Below, piece after piece: positions 43,925 through 53,486 of a DNA stretch of 64,000 nt (the first letter of the stretch is position 1; each line of letters starts with the position of its first letter). The notes beneath the pieces are model-generated. The model was not told the origin of the DNA, made no database searches, and worked only from the letters and a program-made list of their open reading frames with translations. A program made the translations under genes and the position numbers. Source of the DNA: Thoreauomyces humboldtii (Eukaryota; Chytridiomycota; Chytridiomycetes; Spizellomycetales; Powellomycetaceae). The stretch spans positions 42,859 through 106,858 of the forward strand of contig JADGJA010000003.1 of NCBI GenBank assembly GCA_027596035.1, written 5' to 3'.

Positions 43925-45971
43925 ATGGACGAAGATCTCCTCCTCGACCTCGAGGACCTCGGAGGGGACGAAGACGACGAGCTCGACGAACTCCTCATAA
44001 AGCAGGAACCAGATGACGACGACGATGAGAATCTCGATGCTATGGACGAGGACGGGGGTGATGCTATGGATGTCCAACCCTTGCCCGACATGACCAACGT
44101 CCATGACCTGCAGTCGGTTGCGAAGCTCAGCGGATCCAAGCTGTTCAAGGACGTGGTTACGGTGCGTGAGAAAGCGTTGGAGAGAGCATAGGCATGGAAG
44201 GTTCTGGGAAGTCGAGGCGAAAGGACGACTTTGGAAGGGGCAGACGAAGCTTGTTCCAGTACTCTGAGAACTCATCAACACGGAAAGAGATAGGCTGACT
44301 TCCATCCTCTCGAATAGCGGATAGATCAATTCGTCAACACTCCCAGGAATCCTGCGCAGAATGTGGGACCGGTGGAAGAGGACCCAGAGTACAAGCTCAT
44401 CGTGCAATCCAACAACATGACGGTCGAGGTCGACAACGAGATGCTAATAGTTCACAAGGTAACCAGTCTGCAAAACGGACCCTTTTTTTGAGAAGCGCGT
44501 TGCTCACTTCCTTCTAGTACATCCGCGATCATTACGCGCCCAAGTTCCCGGAGCTTGAGTCTCTCATTCCATATTCCATTGACTACGCGCGGACGGTCAA
44601 GCTTATCGGCAACGAGATGGTAGCTTGATGGAATGTTACACGTCTTCCGTCATGCGTTAGCTCACTCCTTTTTCATTTCATCAGGACTTGACGCAGTTCG
44701 ACCTGAAGGCCTTGCTTCCCTCCGCGACTGTCATGGTCGTTACGGTAACAGCAACTACAACGACAGGGACGCCGCTCAGCGACATCGAGATCGACCGCGT
44801 TCTGTCGGCGTGCGACATGCTGCTGGAACTCGACGCCGCAAAGCGAAAGGTAAGCTTTCCACCTGCCTGATGAGCTAGCTGGATCTCTCTCTCTTTGTTC
44901 ACCCTCTCCTCGAAAAAGAAGCCGATTTCCTGATGCGCCGCCCCCGTCACCTTTCCCTAGATTCTCTCATACGTGGAATCGCGGATGAGCTTCATCGCTC
45001 CCAATCTTTCGATCCTGCTCGGTTCCAACACGGCCGCCAAGATGATGGGCCTTTCTGGGGGTCTGAAGGGTCTCAGCAAAATTCCAGCCTGCGACATCAT
45101 CCTTTTGGGAAAAACGTCGAAGATGAACACGGGAATGTCTAGCGTGACCCAACGTAAGCACGAAGGAATGGTGTATTTCAACGATATGATCGTTGGATTG
45201 CCGCAGGAATGGAAGCGACAGGCCGCGAGGATTCTCAGTGCAAAGTGAGTTGCAACCTGGTGCTCGTTGCGAGCTAGTTTCAGAACTTGATCCTGATCTA
45301 CATGATCGTGTTTGCCGACAGAGTGGCCCTCGCATCTCGCGTGGACCAAGGTCGCTCGCATCCCGACGGCGCTATCGGGCGCAAGTACCGAGAAGAGGTC
45401 CAGAAGAAGATCGACGGATTGCAGGCGCCACCCCCTGGCAAGTCCGTCAAGGCTCTTCCGATTCCCGATGAAGGCCCAAAAAAGCGACGAGCCGGCAAGC
45501 GCTTCCGCAAGGCCAAGGATCGACAGACGGCGACCGAACTCAGCAAGGCGGCCAACCGGATGCAGTTCGGAGTCGCGGAGGAGGAGATCGGCTTCTCCAG
45601 CGGGAGCACGAGGGGACTCGGTCTCACAGGCACGCAGAGCGGAAAGATCAGGCAGGCTCAGGCGGATCCAAGGACAAAACGTAAGTGGGCCTGTGGGAGG
45701 AATAGGCGCCTTCCCGGAGCAATTACAGTCAACTCAAACCTTTCCTCCGACAGTCGGTGTGGCGAAGAAGCATCAGAAGCAGTGGGGGCAGAACACGCAT
45801 GGTGGGGGAGCTGCTTCCGGACTGTCATCGTCCGTGGCGTTCACACCTGTCAAGGGCATCGAGCTCGAGAACCCGGAGGCAGCTGCTCAAAGGGTGCAGG
45901 CAGCCAACGGAAAGTACTTTGCGAGCGCTGCGTTTGTCAAGAGCGGGAAACGGAAGGAACCTCCAGAGTAG
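43925..45971 (+). CDS. PRP31: U4/U6 snRNP splicing factor PRP31
   Basis: Binds the U4 snRNA/15.5K complex and bridges U4/U6 to U5 in the tri-snRNP. Seven exons (43925-44161, 44318-44458, 44518-44619, 44685-44849, 44961-45244, 45322-45680, 45754-45971) give 501 residues, close to the human length. The N-terminus is acidic. The coiled NOSIC region has FPELESLIPYSIDYARTVKLIGNEM. The Nop domain has SFIAPNLSILLGSNTAAKMMG, GGLKGLSKIPACDIILLGK, GMVYFNDMIVGLPQEWKRQAARILSAK and the RSHPDGAIGRKY region. The C-terminal PRP31 domain has KKRRAGKRFRKAKDRQ, ANRMQFG and TPVKGIELENPEA. Exon 4 contains a Val/Thr-rich stretch typical of the family (SATVMVVTVTATTTTG). Confidence 0.96.
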
Positions 45972-46311
45972 TAAAAAACTGTGCATGGTCGTGAGCGGTC
46001 TCATCATCTCTTCTGTCCATGCGCAAAAATATCCAAACTGCATCGCGCTCCACGACCGTCCGCATGACGGTCGTTAGATTTTGGGAATGCGGGCGGGTGA
46101 GATGGCGGTGGGGACGGCGTCGTTGTGCGCCCGCTCCGCCGTAGCCTTCATGCCACGTTGCCGCCGAGCAACTAAGACGTCCGGGATGTGGTACCTCGGT
46201 CTCGGCCCATCTCGAAAGGCTCCTTTTGCCAATAGCTCGTCGCGGGAGTAACAAATACTCAATTCATTGTCATTCCTCTCGCTCTATTCATTCCAGCGGA
46301 AAGCTCACAGC
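45972..46311. other. Convergent intergenic spacer
   Basis: 340 bases between the PRP31 stop and the DUF4267 stop. Likely 3' UTRs; nothing else seen. Confidence 0.5.
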
Positions 46312-46824
46312 TCATACAAAGAGCAAAGCGTAGGCCAGGACACCAGCTCCCGTCGCCGGAACCCAGTGGAGCAGAGCGGTGGCCCAAGGATTGGCGGCAT
46401 GCCTGAACGCCACGACACCGTCGAGAAGTGGGACGAGAACGGCGCCGAGGATCACAAGTCCAGTGGAACGACGGTCACGCAATCCCGCACATAATGCGAT
46501 GGTTGCACCAAGCGTAAAGTTGCGGATACCCGCGACGGTCATGTAAACGTCCCCGGCGGCAAGTCCGCGTTGCGCGCTCCGCGAAGCAGACGCAGCCACG
46601 CCGAATGTGGTAGCTGTGCCGGCCTGGTCGAAGGTGTAACGGAATCCGGCACCCATCAGCGCTACACCGAGTGCCAGTGGAATCGCATAGAGAGGGCCGT
46701 TGAGTCTGGGGTACGTGAGACTAGCAGTAGCGAGAAGCGAGGACACGGTAAGCCAGGACCGAGTAAGCGCGAGGTTCCCACGCAGCTCTGCGTTGCCGAT
46801 CTCCTACCCAAGGTTGAAAGCCAT
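46312..46824 (-). CDS. Small membrane protein, DUF4267 family
   Basis: Two exons (46824-46808 and 46720-46312, phase 2) give 141 residues. The 17-base first exon supplies the initiator: MAFNLG joins to LTYPRLNGPLYAIPLALGV. Without it the main frame has no early ATG. About four hydrophobic spans follow (for example GDVYMTVAGIRNFTLGATIA and LVILGAVLVPLLDGVVAF). The pattern G-x-R-N-x-x-x-G and late D-x-x-x-x near a His is that of fungal DUF4267 proteins. Biochemical role unknown. The short promoter (296 bases) is shared with the next plus-strand frame and contains two poly-A runs. Confidence 0.85.
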
Positions 46825-47120
46825 TTATTGCTGGAGTGTTGTCACAGCTTTTGATCGCAAGATGGACTGGATGGAAGGAGGGCTTTTCGCGCGCAGGAAT
46901 AGCTGGTTGAATGACGGCGGACGGCGCAGGGGAAAGGTCGACAGGTTGAGTCGTCCCTCCTCCGGCAGCCTGAGTCGACTTCCTCCCCAAAAAAAAATAC
47001 CAAACCAAAAAAAAAGACCGTGGTCGCATGTGACATTGACTACTGGTCACTCTCTCCCTGCACCTTGGCATTGACAACCTAATGGTCGCCGTTGCCACCA
47101 GACCGTACTGATCCACAAAA

Positions 47121-47774
47121 ATGTCGAAACGGCAGCTCGAGTCCGACGCTTTCTTTGGTGAAAGAAAAGCTCGACTACTACGAGACATGGGAATGACAGA
47201 GGAGGCATGCGCAGAGTTGCCACCGGAAGCGCAACTTGACATCTTCAGCGGCGCGGAAGGCAGGACGCGCCGAAAGCCCGACGTCGGTGCTTTTGCGGAA
47301 ATGGAACTCACGACAGACGCAGCATTGGAAGAAAAGCTTATACGATTAAGAGAAATAGCGCAATCAGATCAAACAACAGCGAAAGAGGTTGCTCATTGGC
47401 TCCAAGGAGAACACGGTCCCAGGAGATTGCTGCTTCTGATGAAAGAAGGGAATATCTCAAGCGACATGTTGAATACGAGGGTAAAAAGGGATTTCCAACG
47501 TTTTCCGTGGCCATGCCTTCGGCTGACCCAGTTTTTCCTTTCAGCATTGGGATTGCGCTCGTCCCTGTCACGGTTAAAACATGCTCACGTCGCCCCTCTT
47601 TTTGGACTGCGATTCGAGAACTACGGAACAGATATGGCGGAGCTGATACCGGAGATGGCCCGGCTCCCGTCAGATGTCTGGTTGGAAATTTTGTCGAGCG
47701 CAACCACATCAGATGCAGAACTGGGAAGTTACAACTTCCATGTGAATGAGGAGACACGCAGTCAATGGATTTAA
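47121..47774 (+). CDS. Hypothetical protein, gene structure unresolved
   Basis: An ATG-initiated frame of 217 residues. The first 90 or so residues are charged and helical in character (SDAFFGERKARLLRDMGM, LEEKLIRLREIAQSDQTT) and look coding. I do not recognise a family. Beyond about 47440 a second frame looks more protein-like than the first (YLKRHVEYEGKKGFPTFSVA, RPSFWTAIRELRNRYGG, LVGNFVERNHIRC, ending at 47746-47748). A short 35-base intron at about 47389-47423 would join the two frames, but that is shorter than other introns here. The 3' end and the true C-terminus are therefore uncertain. Confidence 0.4.
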   Translation: MSKRQLESDAFFGERKARLLRDMGMTEEACAELPPEAQLDIFSGAEGRTRRKPDVGAFAEMELTTDAALEEKLIRLREIAQSDQTTAKEVAHWLQGEHGPRRLLLLMKEGNISSDMLNTRVKRDFQRFPWPCLRLTQFFLSALGLRSSLSRLKHAHVAPLFGLRFENYGTDMAELIPEMARLPSDVWLEILSSATTSDAELGSYNFHVNEETRSQWI

Positions 47775-48345
47775 CAGTGTAAGATCTGAGCGTACGCATT
47801 TCCTAAACAGGGCGATTAAGTCTTCTTGTTGCAGTGGCTACGCCCAATCACTGGACTTTTCGATTCTCGAATCCGAAATATACCGCAACGCACACTACCA
47901 GGGGTGGAAACTGGAGGTGGACGCGTGGAGTTCCAGTTCTTAGCGACGACGGCGACATGCTGAATGCCGACTGGAGTAAGGGTTCAAGCGCCGTTCTCTG
48001 GGGTGTGTGGTGGTGGGCGCATGGGAAGATGGAAGCTCAGTGTAATGACGCAGCTCCTCTTTTCCCGACAAGCTCGTCCTCTTCCCGACTCGCACTGAGG
48101 GGGGTTAGGGTTACGGGGACGCGTAGCGTACCTCTAGTAGAGCACACAACCTCATCATCAGCCTGCACGCTCGCTCGCTCTGCGCTCACGGTCCAACGAA
48201 ACCAGTCGTGTATACAGAACTCACAAGGATCAACGCAGCAGGTCATCACTCTCTCTCTCGCTCTCGGTAGTCTCCTTAACAGCCCCTCGTCCTTTCCTCA
48301 TACGAGCCTCATACTTCTTTTCCTCCTGGACCTCATCTTGCGACC
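47775..48345. other. Intergenic or unassigned 3' region
   Basis: About 570 bases before the cold-shock gene. It may contain a last exon of the preceding hypothetical (for example from 47836 after TTGTTGCAG). The stretch 48240-48340 is CT-rich and probably the leader of the cold-shock gene. Confidence 0.4.
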
Positions 48346-49034
48346 ATGCCGGGACCACGCGTCACTGGTCATGTAAAGTTTTTCTCTTCTGTAAAAGGTT
48401 GGATTCCGTCAATTCCCCTAGAGCTCAAGTGAACGGACTGCTTATATTTCCATTTGCCCTGACCTGAAGGTTACGGCTTCATCATCCCGGACTCATCCGC
48501 CGTGGAAGGTGAACCCCCCGCAAGAGCGCCGACACGGAACGCTCAGATACAGGCAACAGAACTGATCTCAATGGCTATGGACAGTATTCGTACATTACAC
48601 AGGCATCATTTCCAAGGCGCCCGGCTTTCGATCCCTCGCCGAAGGCGAACGTGTCGAGTTCGAAGTGGTCCAGGGTCCGAAGGGCCTCCAGGCCGCCAAT
48701 GTTTCGGGACCCGACCGGGGTCCCGTTGTCGGTGATACCCGAGGTTGGCGTTCTCCCGTTCACGGAAGGTAGCATCACTCAGCGTTACCATCCAAGAAGA
48801 TGACTCTGCTCTTGCTGATCTGTATCCTCCTCTGACCGGAATAGGGGTCAAATGTATCCCTCGCTCTCCATGAGTCCGCCATCGACGCCCGGGTACATGG
48901 GTTCCCCTCAGGCGACCTACTATACTCCCATCTGGGACTACATGCCCCTATCCCCACCGTATGTCCCGTGCTACTACCCCCCTGCTTACATTCCATATCC
49001 GCCATACCCATACTTGGATCAAGACGCTGGATAG
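48346..49034 (+). CDS. Cold-shock-domain protein with Tyr/Pro-rich tail
   Basis: Single-stranded nucleic-acid-binding protein. Four exons (48346-48397, 48470-48508, 48585-48768, 48845-49034) join in phase to 154 residues. The cold-shock domain is split by two introns: [10 protein letters not shown] joins to [10 protein letters not shown] (RNP1), then VFVHYTGI (RNP2), [17 protein letters not shown] and [13 protein letters not shown]. All aromatic RNA-facing positions are kept. The last exon is a low-complexity tail of about 63 residues rich in Tyr and Pro ([28 protein letters not shown]). In other organisms such proteins act as RNA chaperones and translation regulators. None of the single open frames spans the gene, so automated gene finders could miss it. 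Confidence 0.9.
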
Positions 49035-49526
49035 TGAAGGATCATCAGATAGTCCTCTGAGCTGTTTCGTGTAGCCGAGCGGACACTATAATGATAGCAC
49101 CCCCTTGACAACTGTGGATCTTGGAAGTAATATAAAGGGCTTGTCAGATCGTCCTCGGCTTGAATGGGTCTCAAGGCGTTGAACTAGCGTGCACCTATTC
49201 CTCCATAATATCCATGTTGTGGATACCGAGGCATCGACGGCCGCGATTGCCGCGAATGCTCGTCGAAAGCCTCGATTGGCAGGAGAGAAGGCGCTGTCGA
49301 ACGGGGGGCGCGTTGTCAGTACGTGCACGACGCCAGATCATGCCCACTGAAACCGTCCTCCTATACACTGGGGATAGTCTAAAATCAGTATTACTTGACG
49401 AGGTAAAACCGCAGCCCCTTTGCTTTCATGGGATGTAGGTTTTTACTGTCGCTTCAGCACATTGAAGCATGTCATTGATCGGTATTTCCCCAATCCAGCT
49501 TAAGGTGCCTCTCGAAAACTTCAGCA
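49035..49526. other. Intergenic: promoter of the potassium channel gene
   Basis: About 490 bases between two plus-strand genes. No element was recognised with confidence. Confidence 0.5.
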
Positions 49527-52500
49527 ATGCATACGTTCCTTCCCAGAGACGACGGCACCACCAACACAACTGTAGTCGATAACGATGAAGCAATAATTCA
49601 GGATGCTCGCTGGTATAACGTTGTGTTGTGGGCCCCCTTCATCATCATTCCTGGCTCCATCATCGGTGTCCGTCTGATTCGATACCTCTGGCGGATCTAC
49701 CAATCGAGACTCTACGGCTTCGACGATGACATATTCAGCGACCCCCTGGCGGAGCTCGGCCTCAGCATCAATCGTAAATATCGGAACACGAAGGACATTC
49801 GGAAGATCAGGAAAGAGGTGCATCGTGGAGAACGGCGCTTGGCTCAGACAGGTGGTAGGGAATCGTTGCTGGCCAACGCGACCGAGAACAACGCGCCTGC
49901 GAGCCCCACACGACGTTTCATCACGGGCTTTGCGCCTTTGGACGCTGCAGAGCAGTACATCCTCGATCTGAAGCGCAGGACGCGTCGAACCTGGTCCGAG
50001 CGTTTCTCTCCCGAAGCAGTGCGAAGGTGGATCGAAACATCTCGCTACGCTCGCGTGTGGATGGTCTTCCAAGTCGGCTGCACGCTGGTCGCCATCATCA
50101 ACTACGTCCTTCTGACTTATTCGATTCAGCGGTCCGAGCGTAATCACATCAAGTACCTGGATCTGTTTCTGGCGACCATGTTCCTAGCAGATTACGCGAT
50201 ATCTTTCTACACATCCGAGGACCGCCTTCGCTTCTACTTCAATTGGGCCTCGCTGGTCGACCTATTCTCGATCGTGCCACCCTTCGTCTACGTCCTTATC
50301 AGCGATACCTCGCAGTACGTCTGGTTCTTGGGACTGCTTCGCATCCTTCGAGCTAGCCGCATCCTCAGAACCTATCGACTTTTGAGCTTCAGCGAGACCG
50401 AGGAGAAGCGGGAGCTCACGATCCTTGGCCTCAGTTTCATGAATTTTGTGTTCCTGAGCGCGAGCATCATAAATGCGCTAGAGACAATCAACTCCGCCAA
50501 AGCAGACGATGCAAGTCTAAGCAACTGGCACGACAGTCTCTACTACATCATGGTCACTTTCAGGTACGCCGTCCAGCAAGACTTGGCTAGAAAGCAAGCT
50601 TTGAGTCTGACGTTCCTTTCTCTAGCACGATCGGTTTTGGTGATCTCACCCCGTCTTCCATACCGTCTCGGATCATCGTCATCATGCTGATCATCGTCGT
50701 CATCATATTCGTGCCCATTCAAACCGGCAAGATCGCCGAGATCTACAACAGTACGTCCGCATACCAGCGAGCAAACTACTCTGCTCACCGCGAGCACTGC
50801 CACGTGATCCTGGCTGGCACGGTATCATACACGGCGGTAATCGACTTCTGTCGAGAGTATTTCGTCGCGGACCCAGAGGGCCACGTCGTGATCCTCAACA
50901 ACGAGGAACCGAACCTGGAGATCAGAAAGCTGCTGCGACACCCGTTCTACCGCAACCGGGTCATCTATCTCCGCGGAACGGCATTGAACGCCGGGGATCT
51001 CAGGAGATGTCAGGCGGGCGTCTCCACGGCGCTCTTCCTGCTCAATCTGGACTGCGTTCCAGCGGAAGAGGAAGGCAACTCGGGAGGAGAGAACGAGCAG
51101 CTGAGGGTGACGAGAGGATTCGACGCTCAGATCCTCATGCAGGCGTGCGTCGCAAAGAACGGGTTCCCCGGTCTCCCCATCTTTGGAGAGGTCCAGGACA
51201 TTCGCTCTCAGGATCTTTCTGCGGCCTGCGGATGCGATCGCGTCCTCTGCATCGATGAGGTCAAGATGGCCATTCTGGCGAGAAACTGTCTGGTGCCCGG
51301 GTTGTTGACGTTGGTGTTTAACCTCGTCCACACGTACAAGGACGCTAGCGTCGCTGCCATCGAGGTCGGACATAGAGGGAACGCGACCGCGGGAGGACAC
51401 TCAGCGTTCGGACTTGGAACTGCTTGGACTACCGAGTACCAACACGGTGCGGGACATCAGATCTTTGCGTTCAAATGCCCGGCAGGCCTAGTTGGAGTGC
51501 GATTCCACCAAGCCGTCCGCGAGGTCTGGATGAGCTTCGGTGCCATCATCTTCGCCGCCATGTCGGGAAACGCTGGCTTCAACTCCCAGCCCGTCCGTCT
51601 CAATCCAGGAAGCGACTACAGGTTTCAAGCAGACGACATCGCGTTCTGTGCCGCCGAGGGAGGCGACGAACTCATCCTTCGAATCATGCTCGAGTATCGT
51701 GACACGGCTGTGCGAGACGAACTCAACCTCGCGGAACTAGGCAAGGAGATGGATGCGGTGGTCCGAGCCGGACACGGGAACATTCAAAAGACCGCTGGGA
51801 TGAATGCACAGTCGGAATCTCGCCCGCAATCTCCCACGCGCTTCCCTTCAGGGTCTGATCCGAACACGGTAGTATGCACGACTCTGCCATCAGATATCAC
51901 GGCCCATATCATCCTTTGCGGATCCATGACTTCACGCGGCATTCGGCACTTTGTTAGATGCATCCGTGCGTCCGGCATTGATGCATCGACAGCTCTCGCG
52001 GACGCACCGACGAGCTTGACTCCCATCGTGTGCATGCTTGAAACCGTGCCCGACGTTTTGCGCGATGCTATATGGACGGAGATTCTTGAGAGTCCAAGTG
52101 TTTTCATAGTATGCGGAACCCCGTTAAAGAGAGGCAGCTTGATCCAAGCTGGAGTGGAACGGTGCTCCAAGATGGTGGTTTTCGCTAAGAACCAAAAAGC
52201 TGCTGCCGGTGCGGATCTTCCTGATGCCAACTCGGTTTTCATCGTCAAGATGTTGCAGAAGGTAAGATTGAACGTGATCTACCAGTAGCACTTGCTGCTG
52301 AAAGCTCATGGTCTGATCATGTCAGGAATGGCCTCGAACTCCGTTCATCGTCGAGCTATCGAACGGCTCCAACGTCAAGTTCTTTTCCTCTAAACACTCG
52401 GACTGGAACGCCGACAACCTTCGCATGCAATCCATCCTCAACAACTATGCTCTCTCCATCGGCGATCGCTTGGCTCTCTACAAGAAGGTTCGCACCGAGG

Positions 52501-53339
52501 GCGCCGGTGCCGACGAGGGTTCCCTCCTGTGGCGTCTGTGGCGATTCGTGGTCGGAGCAGCCGACGATCCAGATGGAAGGGAGGCCGCGGCCGCTGCCGC
52601 AATCAAGTCAAAGAAACAAAGACGGAGGAGGAGTACGAGGTTCAGAAAGCAGCGGGAATCGGCGGAAGGCATGGAGGTGGTCGAGGAGGTTCTCTTCGCA
52701 GCAGAAGGTGCGGACATGCCCATGGACGAGTTCCTCGCGGATTCCGAAACTGGCACTCCACGAAGACCACGGGTGTCCACAGGAGGCGGTTCCATATATG
52801 CCGGTCCGACCGTAACGGAGATCCCAGAAAACGATTTTGACTCGGACGCCGACTCGGATTCCCTTGACGGAAACACCACCACCGCCGCTCCTGGCGTTCC
52901 GTCCACCACCCAAGCTCCGCTCACGACTGCATATCTGCAACGCCTCGTCGACGAGGCCGAACTGAACGCCACCGGCGTGTCGCCGTTCCCGGCGTACCAC
53001 TTCGATCGTCACTTTGCCGCTGGGAAGGTCACTACATCGTCCTTCATGCACTCGCTTCTGTCTCAGTCCTACTTCCGTCCTTACGTGGTGGACGTCGTCA
53101 AGGCCCTGTCGACCCATACGAAACATCGCGGCGTTCCGGTGCAGCTTGCGGGGAGAAAGTACGCGGACTTGGTCCTCTGGTGCCTGGATCAGGGGATCGT
53201 ACCACTGGGACTCTACAGGCGAGGTGCTCCCAAAGGTGGTGCAGATCCGGACGACCTGCCGTACGTCTACACGAACTGTAGAGGTTTCGACATCGTCGGA
53301 CAAGACGACTTGGTCTTTGTACTGGAGACAGCCTCTTGA
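49527..53339 (+). CDS. BK/Slo-type potassium channel alpha subunit
   Basis: A voltage- and ligand-gated K+ channel of the Slo family. Three exons (49527-50563, 50626-52261, 52326-53339) join in phase to 1228 residues, the BK length. An extra N-terminal span S0 (about residues 31-50) and a long linker precede S1 (177-198), S2, S3 and S4 (FLGLLRILRASRILRTYRLL, Arg at 272, 275, 278, 281, 284). The pore has the filter TIGFGD (about 347-352), split by the first intron, then S6. The cytosolic part has RCK1 (CHVILAGTVSYTAVIDFC, GDLRRCQAGVSTALFLLN, ILARNCLVPGLLTLVFNL) and RCK2 (AHIILCGSMTSRGIRHFV, VFIVCGTPLKRGSLIQAG, FSSKHSDWN). An insert rich in Arg/Lys and then Asp/Ser (about 52560-52890) splits RCK2. 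The acidic calcium bowl before the HFAAGKVTTSSF block is missing. Confidence 0.93.
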
Positions 53340-53486
53340 TGTGTTTTGGGTTTATCTCTGACTCTCTTCCATTTCCGCAAAAAATGCCCCGTCCCCATTT
53401 ATTACAACGCTGGTAGCGTCATCTAGAGCGTTCACAAGAATTCATGTGCAAATATTTCCTTATTGAGATCGGTCAAAAAAACTCCC

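Noticed and set aside
46985..47020. Poly-A runs as a retroposed copy tail
   Set aside because: They sit in a short divergent promoter with no cDNA-like sequence on either side; A-tracts are common in fungal promoters.
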